Shown: piece after piece, positions 1 to 4,295 of the stretch | How positions within the stretch are numbered: the first letter of the stretch is position 1 | Layout of the letters: every line of letters starts with the position of its first letter | Assembly: GCA_014384685.1 (NCBI GenBank) | Contig: JACNFL010000170.1 | Span: 1 to 6,881, forward strand | DNA: 6,881 nt | Origin: Methanobacteriota archaeon | GTDB lineage: Archaea > Thermoplasmatota > Poseidoniia > Poseidoniales > Thalassarchaeaceae | Direction of reading: 5' to 3' | The notes under the pieces: generated by a model | The model's database searches: none | Told to the model about the DNA's origin: nothing | Seen by the model: only the letters and a program-made list of their open reading frames with translations | Translations under genes and position numbers: made by a program

Positions 1-905
1 CAGCTGAAGAGTTGTTGGAAGTTGAAGTTCCAGCCCGGGCTGAATACATCAGAGGAATTGCAGTTGAAATGCAAAGGATTGCCAGGCATTTGATGTGGCT
101 TGGAGCATTCTGTCCAGATATTGGCAACCTAACTGCCTTCGTTTGGTGCTTGAGAGAGCGAGAAATGATGATGGATTTACTTCAAGAACTCGGTGGTTCA
201 AGATTGCACTACAATTTCCCAAGAATTGGGGGTGTCAAGAGAGACCTTCCAATTGGGTTTGCAATGCGAGCACGTGCTAAACTCAATTTATTCCTTGACC
301 GAATACAGGAAACAGAACAGATGCTTGATGAGAGTACAGTATTCCTAGTCCGTACCCAAGGTGTGGGATACGCAAAGCCCGAAGAGATGGTCAACCACGG
401 TGTTACCGGGCCAAATGTTCGTGCTGGTGGAGTCAATTACGATATTCGCTGGGCACACCCCTATTCTGTATATGATGAACTCGATTGGGATGTTTCAGTC
501 GAGCGTCCATCAATCAAGGGAGCAGATTGCTACGACCGCTATCGCGTGCGTGTAGACGAAATGCGCCAAAGTGCACGCATGTGTTTGGATGCTCTTGACA
601 AGATGCCTGGTGGTGCTGAAACTCATTACACCGAAGGCGACCCTATGATTCTTACAAAGGCGCGTGAGCGTGCTGAAGAAGGAAAGACAGGATTCCATCA
701 CTTTGAGGATAGTAGAGGTGAATCTATGTTCTATCTTGCAGGTGGCGGTGAGCAACGTGGGAAGCATCCTTACAGGATTTCAATCCGCTCACCTATGTTC
801 ATTACAATTCCTTATGCCGCGAAATGCATGATTGGTCACAAAGTGGCTGATATTCCAGCAATCATGGGTTCTTTCGACCCATGTATTGGGGAGACTGATA
901 GGTGA
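1..905 (+). CDS. nuoD: Complex I subunit D (49-kDa homologue), 5'-truncated
   Basis: Peripheral-arm subunit that, with NuoB, forms the quinone-reduction site next to the last Fe-S cluster (N2); it is related to the large subunit of [NiFe] hydrogenases. The reading frame is open from the first base (codons in phase with position 3), so the gene begins upstream; the TTG at 12 is internal, not a start. About 300 codons remain, and roughly the first 80-100 residues are missing, including the conserved His/Tyr quinone-contact region. Visible family motifs are VPARAEYIR near the left edge, the RI-RHL-LG-F-PDIG-LT block, RIGGV (222-236), TGPNVRAGG, YSVYDELD, DCYDRYRVRVDEMRQS, and a C-terminus ending in ETDR. 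It is a stand-alone D subunit at this end, not fused to a downstream gene. The final DPCIGETDR (876-902) resembles the hydrogenase DPCxxCxxR motif with the second Cys replaced by Glu. nuoH follows after 9 bases. Identification is firm. Confidence 0.96.
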   Translation, partial: AEELLEVEVPARAEYIRGIAVEMQRIARHLMWLGAFCPDIGNLTAFVWCLREREMMMDLLQELGGSRLHYNFPRIGGVKRDLPIGFAMRARAKLNLFLDRIQETEQMLDESTVFLVRTQGVGYAKPEEMVNHGVTGPNVRAGGVNYDIRWAHPYSVYDELDWDVSVERPSIKGADCYDRYRVRVDEMRQSARMCLDALDKMPGGAETHYTEGDPMILTKARERAEEGKTGFHHFEDSRGESMFYLAGGGEQRGKHPYRISIRSPMFITIPYAAKCMIGHKVADIPAIMGSFDPCIGETDR

Positions 906-909
906 GGTG
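904..909 (+). promoter_or_regulatory. Ribosome binding site of nuoH
   Basis: GAGGTG overlaps the nuoD stop codon and lies 5 bases before the ATG at 915. It supports that start over the in-frame ATG at 1029, and so supports an N-terminal segment of about 40 residues ahead of the first membrane helix. It also suggests translation of nuoH is linked to termination of nuoD. Confidence 0.7.
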
Positions 910-914
910 GCATC

Positions 915-2468
915 ATGGAAGATTGGGTAGTTTTTCGTACATGGGTTGGCGATTTAACTCAAATGATTGCTGAGGCCACAGTTGGTCAAACACGGTTTCA
1001 TGAATATTCAGATGGTGTCGCTTCTGTCATGACTGAAAGCATCATGGCGGTAACGGTTTTTGGTACCATCATGGGTACAATTCTTGCCCTTCTTTGGATT
1101 GAGAGAAAATTCTTCGCTCGTATAATGGATCGCCGTGGAGCAACTATGGCCCTTCGTTCACTGTGGGTTGGTGAAGGTGGTGAACACGCTGATTGGTATG
1201 ATGATTTACCATTTGGTACAGGAAAACCAATTCGATGGTTAAACAATCTTCTAAACGATAAAGCTGGAAACGCTTCTGAATACGAAACGGTTCACAGAAC
1301 TAAGGATAGAGGTTATCATGGCGTTTGGTGGTTGTTACCAGGTATGATTCAAAATGTTGCAGATGGTATGAAGTTCATGACCAAGGAATGGATGGTTCCA
1401 GCAAAAGCTGACAAATTCATTTTTGAGGTTGCACCATTCATTATCATCACATCTACAGTGATGATTTTTGCTTTCATACCTCTGAGTTCCAATATTTATT
1501 CAGCAAATCCCGAACTTTCTTTATTGTTCTTGATGGCAATTTTTGGTATCGCTCCGTTTGGAGTTTTCTTTGCTGGCTGGTCATCAAACAACAAGTATAC
1601 TCTGCTAGGTGGTATCCGCTCAGCGGCTCAACTGACAGCGTATGAAATTCCGTTGTTAGTAACAGTTCTTTCTTTGGCAGTTATTTCAGGGTCATTGAAC
1701 ATCATTGAGATTGCAGAATTCCAAATTTCATCGGGTGTATGGAATATTTTCCTATTGCCTCTTGGTGCGGCATTATTCTTGATTACAATGGTTGCTGAGG
1801 TTGAACGAATTCCGTTTGATATGCCAGAGGCTGAAGCAGAACTTGTTGAAGGCTGGTGGACTGAATATGGCGGAATGCGTTGGGGCTTGATGTTTGCAAG
1901 TGAATATCTACGGTGCTATGCTGCGTGTTTGCTCTTTGCGATATTTTTCCTTGGTGCATGGGAAATGCCCTTTGGGGATACAATTGTTGGAATTATCCCT
2001 AATCAAGACCTAATTCTTGGTGTAATTGGTGTAGGACTGATTGGTTTAGCTATTGGGCTACGAAGTGAATTCCCTGTTCTCCTAGCCCCTATGCCATTAG
2101 TATTCATTTCAGCGATACCACCAACTGCGTGGCTATTGTTCAAAGCATGGTTCATGTTTGCAATATTCGTTTGGATTCGAGCCTCATTACACCGTGTTAG
2201 ATCAGACCAAATTCTTGAATTTGGATGGCGTTGGTTATTGCCACTGTCACTAGTTAATTTGGCAATCGCATTTTGGCTCCGTCTTTCAATTTGGCCAGGC
2301 GATGAATGGCCATTACTCATTCCAGGATTAATTACCGCTATCGCATTAATACTCTTCATCATTCTTGGAATGGATGAAGATAAATCAGCAATGGAAGGCA
2401 GGATAAGACCGTATTCGGTTTACACCGAATCAAAGGGTCCAGCCTCACCAAGGAGCCATGATAGGTAA
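915..2468 (+). CDS. nuoH: Complex I subunit H (ND1 homologue), enlarged
   Basis: Integral membrane subunit that anchors the peripheral arm, lines the quinone tunnel and starts the proton-coupling path. At 517 residues it is much longer than the usual 320-350. Core motifs are intact: the ERK after TM1 (63-65), the amphipathic segment with IQNVADGMKF (145-154) followed by VPAKADKFIFEVAP, GGIRSAAQLTAYEIPL (232-247), and the signature AEVERIPFDMPEAEAELVEG (294-313) followed by WWTEYGG, which carries the conserved acidic residues of the tunnel. Two regions are unusual. Between Gly75 and Gly143 about 60 extra, mostly hydrophilic residues interrupt the loop that normally reads RxGPNRVGPxG. After the usual end (about residue 455) there is another hydrophobic segment (about 467-485) and a polar tail of about 30 residues. 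The start at 915 is backed by GAGGTG. It lies 9 bases after nuoD and 15 before nuoI. Identity is firm; the role of the extra parts is unknown. Confidence 0.96.
   Translation: MEDWVVFRTWVGDLTQMIAEATVGQTRFHEYSDGVASVMTESIMAVTVFGTIMGTILALLWIERKFFARIMDRRGATMALRSLWVGEGGEHADWYDDLPFGTGKPIRWLNNLLNDKAGNASEYETVHRTKDRGYHGVWWLLPGMIQNVADGMKFMTKEWMVPAKADKFIFEVAPFIIITSTVMIFAFIPLSSNIYSANPELSLLFLMAIFGIAPFGVFFAGWSSNNKYTLLGGIRSAAQLTAYEIPLLVTVLSLAVISGSLNIIEIAEFQISSGVWNIFLLPLGAALFLITMVAEVERIPFDMPEAEAELVEGWWTEYGGMRWGLMFASEYLRCYAACLLFAIFFLGAWEMPFGDTIVGIIPNQDLILGVIGVGLIGLAIGLRSEFPVLLAPMPLVFISAIPPTAWLLFKAWFMFAIFVWIRASLHRVRSDQILEFGWRWLLPLSLVNLAIAFWLRLSIWPGDEWPLLIPGLITAIALILFIILGMDEDKSAMEGRIRPYSVYTESKGPASPRSHDR
1140..1340 (+). 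other. Insertion within the NuoH TM1-amphipathic helix loop
   Basis: Codons for about residues 76-142 of NuoH. In typical NuoH the Gly of the GPNRVGP motif lies about 8 residues before the Gly of the GLLQ segment; here the matching residues (Gly75 and Gly143) are 68 apart. The insert is rich in Gly, Trp, Asp, Glu and Asn (for example WVGEGGEHADWYDDLPFGTG), with no hydrophobic membrane segment, so it should lie on the cytoplasmic side near the quinone entrance and the peripheral arm. It stays in frame. The alignment is by eye, so edges are uncertain by several residues. Confidence 0.7.
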
Positions 2469-2470
2469 TA

Positions 2471-2476
2471 GGAGGA
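2471..2476 (+). promoter_or_regulatory. Ribosome binding site of nuoI
   Basis: GGAGGA ends 7 bases before the ATG at 2484, within the short gap after the nuoH stop. It fixes the nuoI start, so the long NuoI N-terminus is probably translated rather than an over-called extension. Confidence 0.8.
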
Positions 2477-2483
2477 AGTAAGT

Positions 2484-3440
2484 ATGCCATTTCACCCACA
2501 CGCACAACCGAATTTCCGCAATATGGTCATTAGACCAATGTGGATGGCTTTGAAGGCGGCATTGAGAACAATCCCGTATGTTGGAAGTCACAGATTTTTA
2601 GCCGCTCACGGTACATCACCTGCATACCACGCGCAAGAGAAGCAAATGATTGACGAGGGGACTGCTGCCCGACTTGGAGAGAATCACCCTAGTGTTGGTA
2701 AGATATATGCTGCAGACCGTGAAACATCTTCGCTAGTGCCGTATATTGAGCGCCCAGTTACTGTAATGTATCCTTACGAGAGACTTGAAGATCTTGAGCC
2801 ATGGCTTTTCGTACCAGGTAATTACAATGGTAGAATCGGTGTGATTTGGGAAACCTGTACCGCTTGTAAAGCGTGTGTGAAAGCTTGTCCAAACAGTTGC
2901 TTACACATGGAAAGTGAAACGAGAGTGAATGTTCTTGATACCACCGAAGAGGGTGATGAGTGGCATGGTATGGGAACTGAGTTAGAAGTTGGTGGCATGG
3001 CTGCTCGTCGCAACGAGGTTGACAATTCTGATCATAATTTAATTCTTGAACATAATGCAGTGCCACAAGAATATGATTTTGGTTCTGTTATCGATATCAC
3101 TGGTGAGAATGCAACAGTGCGTTGGGATGGTGGTGGAATGGAAGAAGTTCCAATGACCGATTTGGCGCCAGCAGAAGTTGACATCATGTCGGGCCGCATT
3201 GACATGGGTCGTTGTATGTTCTGCGGACTTTGCATGGAAGCCTGTCCGTTTGAATCCTTTTTCATGACCAATGAATATGATGGTATGTCGGGATATTCCC
3301 GTCAAGATTTGTGGTATGGCGCAGATAGAACAAGAGTTCTCCCATCTGTTCACCAAGAGAGAGTGGATGCTGAACTAGTAAAGCGTGCTGAAAAAGAACT
3401 GAAAAAGCGAGAAAGGGCAAAGGCTAGAGCGGAGGCTTGA
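2484..3440 (+). CDS. nuoI: Complex I subunit I (two [4Fe-4S] ferredoxin-like), enlarged
   Basis: Peripheral-arm electron carrier (TYKY homologue) whose two 4Fe-4S clusters (N6a, N6b) pass electrons toward N2. The protein has 318 residues, against about 150-180 in common NuoI. Cluster motif 1 is CTACKACVKACP (Cys125, 128, 131, 135), with a fifth Cys139 also found at this place in E. coli NuoI; motif 2 is CMFCGLCMEACP (Cys244, 247, 250, 254). The N-terminal amphipathic helix (about 11-40) and the RPVTVMYPYE segment (90-99) that precedes the clusters are recognisable, but about 45 extra residues separate them. The two motifs are 109 residues apart (Cys135 to Cys244) against 29 in E. coli, an insert of about 80 residues. 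The C-terminus has the usual YSRQDLWYGADRTRVL match, then a highly charged Lys/Arg/Glu/Ala tail (about 291-318), probably helical. The gene sits between nuoH and nuoJ, as is standard. Identity is firm. Confidence 0.96.
   Translation: MPFHPHAQPNFRNMVIRPMWMALKAALRTIPYVGSHRFLAAHGTSPAYHAQEKQMIDEGTAARLGENHPSVGKIYAADRETSSLVPYIERPVTVMYPYERLEDLEPWLFVPGNYNGRIGVIWETCTACKACVKACPNSCLHMESETRVNVLDTTEEGDEWHGMGTELEVGGMAARRNEVDNSDHNLILEHNAVPQEYDFGSVIDITGENATVRWDGGGMEEVPMTDLAPAEVDIMSGRIDMGRCMFCGLCMEACPFESFFMTNEYDGMSGYSRQDLWYGADRTRVLPSVHQERVDAELVKRAEKELKKRERAKARAEA
2913..3188 (+). other. Inserted domain between the two cluster motifs of NuoI
   Basis: Codons for about residues 144-235. The first half (about 144-192) is acidic and Gly/Met-rich with no fold I recognise. 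The second half (197-229, bases 3072-3170) reads like alternating short beta strands: YDFGSVIDITGENATVRW, then DGGGMEEVPMTDLAPA. That G-V-I-x-G-x-x-A-x-V-R-W-D-G-x-E-x-V-P-x-x-D-L pattern resembles small SH3/KOW/Tudor-type beta barrels. The fold call is by pattern only. The insert contains no cysteine, so it adds no cluster. Confidence 0.6.
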
Positions 3441-3445
3441 GGAAG
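3438..3445 (+). promoter_or_regulatory. Ribosome binding site deciding the first nuoJ start
   Basis: TGAGGAAG overlaps the nuoI stop codon (3438-3440). Its GAGG core (3439-3442) is 6 bases before ATG 3449 and 3 bases before ATG 3446. A second GGAGG (3431-3435) lies inside nuoI. The TTG at 3437 would leave only 1 base after GGAGG, so it is an unlikely start. I prefer 3449, with 3446 as the alternative. Confidence 0.55.
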
Positions 3446-3448
3446 ATG

Positions 3449-3715
3449 ATGCCAGATTTACTTGAGCATGTTGCATTCGCAATTTTTGCTTTCTTGTCAA
3501 TTATTGGTTCTCTTGGAACAATTTATGCCAAGCGAATTGCCCACTCGATGTTTTGGCTGATTGTTTGTTTCATGGCTATTGCTGGTGTTTTCATTCTTGC
3601 AGGTGCTGAATTGCTTGCGGCAATTCAGATTTTAGTCTATCTTGGTAGTGTAATGTTGGTATTCGCTTTCGGAATAATGTTAGCACGTAGAACCATTCAG
3701 GAAGGTGATGCTTAA
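3449..3715 (+). CDS. nuoJ: Complex I subunit J, N-terminal half (split NuoJ)
   Basis: Membrane linker subunit (ND6 homologue), present here as only its first three membrane helices. With the ATG at 3449 it has 88 residues; TM1 is about 8-25, TM2 about 31-51 and TM3 about 55-78. The diagnostic part is TM3, GAELLAAIQILVYLGSVMLV, the conserved ND6/NuoJ helix that in other complexes bends (pi-bulge) during coupling. After TM3 comes a short charged end (RRTIQEGDA) and a TAA stop. Full-length NuoJ has five helices in about 160-200 residues; the last two are encoded by the next gene, whose ATG shares the final A of this stop (TAATG). The reading frame changes between the halves, so this is either a natural split, as known in some archaea, or less likely a sequencing frameshift. 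In-frame starts at 3446 (ATG) and 3437 (TTG) are possible. Confidence 0.9.
   Translation: MPDLLEHVAFAIFAFLSIIGSLGTIYAKRIAHSMFWLIVCFMAIAGVFILAGAELLAAIQILVYLGSVMLVFAFGIMLARRTIQEGDA
3703..3709 (+). promoter_or_regulatory. Ribosome binding site of the second nuoJ gene
   Basis: AGGTGAT, a seven-base match to the complement of the conserved 16S rRNA 3' end, lies 5 bases before ATG 3715, inside the end of the first nuoJ gene. A dedicated site of this quality argues that the second half is independently initiated and that the nuoJ split is natural, not a sequencing error. Confidence 0.65.
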
Positions 3716-3984
3716 TGCGTTTGATTGACCATATTGCTCGTCTAATGGTGGCTGGAATACTTGCTCTACTACTACCGATGATTGTGTACCATTCAATGTG
3801 GGATACAAGTTCAAGCACAATTGGTCTGAATACCTTTGAATTCTCCCGTGCAATGTTGACCGATTGGGCTCTCCCTGTAATTGTTTTAGGAATTCTACTT
3901 TCAATGGCAATGATTGGAGCATCTTACCTAGTTAGAGATGAGAGAATTGAAAATTTACTTTGGGAACAGGAGGGTGAACAATGA
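3715..3984 (+). CDS. nuoJ: Complex I subunit J, C-terminal half (split NuoJ)
   Basis: An 89-residue membrane protein matching the last two helices of NuoJ/ND6. TM4 is about residues 8-27 and TM5 about 51-73, separated by a polar stretch (about 28-50) that should lie in the loop. TM5, LPVIVLGILLSMAMIGASYL, corresponds to the conserved NuoJ segment that ends in a small-residue MIGA pattern. The C-terminus is short and acidic. It starts one base into the preceding stop codon and overlaps nuoK by four bases (ATGA at 3981-3984), so the two halves and nuoK are probably translationally coupled and made in equal amounts. On its own the sequence is weakly distinctive; position between NuoJ-N and NuoK makes the call convincing. 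Confidence 0.87.
   Translation: MRLIDHIARLMVAGILALLLPMIVYHSMWDTSSSTIGLNTFEFSRAMLTDWALPVIVLGILLSMAMIGASYLVRDERIENLLWEQEGEQ
3969..3977 (+). promoter_or_regulatory. Ribosome binding site of nuoK
   Basis: GGAGGGTGA inside the end of the second nuoJ gene; its GGAGG core is 7 bases before ATG 3981. It sets the nuoK start at the ATGA overlap. Confidence 0.75.
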
Positions 3985-4283
3985 TTCCACCAATGTATCT
4001 TGCAAGCCTAGGAGCGATTCTTTTCTGCATTGGCTTGATGGGAGTGTTCACCAGCAAGCATGGAATTATTGTTCTAATGTGTATTGAGATAATGCTCAAT
4101 GCAGTCAATCTCAATTTTGTCGCTGGTGCTCTGCACTATGGTGACGTAACCGGGTGGGTTTACACTGGAATTGCCATTGCAATTGCGGCTGCTGAAGTGG
4201 CTGTTGGGCTAGCTATATTCCTGGCGGTGTTCTCAACTAGAGAAACCATCGATTTGGATGAGGTTACGCTGTTAAAGCACTGA
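3981..4283 (+). CDS. nuoK: Complex I subunit K (ND4L homologue)
   Basis: Small membrane subunit of 100 residues, the canonical length, with three helices (about 4-22, 28-50, 60-85). It forms part of the central proton path between NuoH/J and the antiporter-like subunits. The two membrane glutamates needed for coupling are present at the same numbers as in E. coli: Glu36 in CIEIMLNAVNL and Glu72 in AAAEVAVGLAI. The ALHYGDVTG loop lies between helices 2 and 3, as expected. The short polar C-terminus ends in DLDEVTLLKH. It overlaps the upstream gene by four bases and is followed 12 bases later by nuoL. This is the least modified subunit in the window and indicates an active proton-translocating complex. 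Confidence 0.96.
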   Translation: MIPPMYLASLGAILFCIGLMGVFTSKHGIIVLMCIEIMLNAVNLNFVAGALHYGDVTGWVYTGIAIAIAAAEVAVGLAIFLAVFSTRETIDLDEVTLLKH

Positions 4284-4290
4284 GGAGGAA
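4282..4290 (+). promoter_or_regulatory. Ribosome binding site of nuoL
   Basis: GAGGAGGAA overlaps the nuoK stop; the GGAGG core (4284-4288) is 7 bases before ATG 4296. It supports the long NuoL form that includes an extra N-terminal membrane helix. Confidence 0.78.
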
Positions 4291-4295
4291 TTTCA

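Noticed and set aside
12..14. TTG at 12 as the nuoD start
   Set aside because: The frame is open to the window edge, and the missing N-terminal domain of NuoD is conserved, so the true start is upstream.
407..418. Fifth cysteine next to the first NuoI cluster motif was considered as an extra ligand (Cys139, bases 2898-2900); listed here for completeness
   Set aside because: E. coli NuoI has Cys at the equivalent place (CPVGC), so it is not a new ligand or an unusual feature. The coordinates of the entry do not carry any feature of their own.
2003..2362. Antisense open frame of 119 codons opposite nuoH
   Set aside because: Fully covered by a well-conserved nuoH region; no recognisable product, and the reverse frame is open only as a by-product of nuoH codon use.
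2913..3188. NuoI insert as an intein
   Set aside because: Too short, with no N-terminal Cys/Ser splice block and no C-terminal His-Asn; the insert is likely a true domain. The same reasoning applies to the NuoH insert at 1140-1340.
2758..3356. Several antisense open frames opposite nuoI
   Set aside because: They overlap the cluster motifs and insert of NuoI on the other strand, overlap each other, and have no protein-like features.
3437..3439. TTG at 3437 as the start of the first nuoJ gene
   Set aside because: It leaves only 1 base after the GGAGG at 3431-3435 and adds three residues before two better placed ATG codons.
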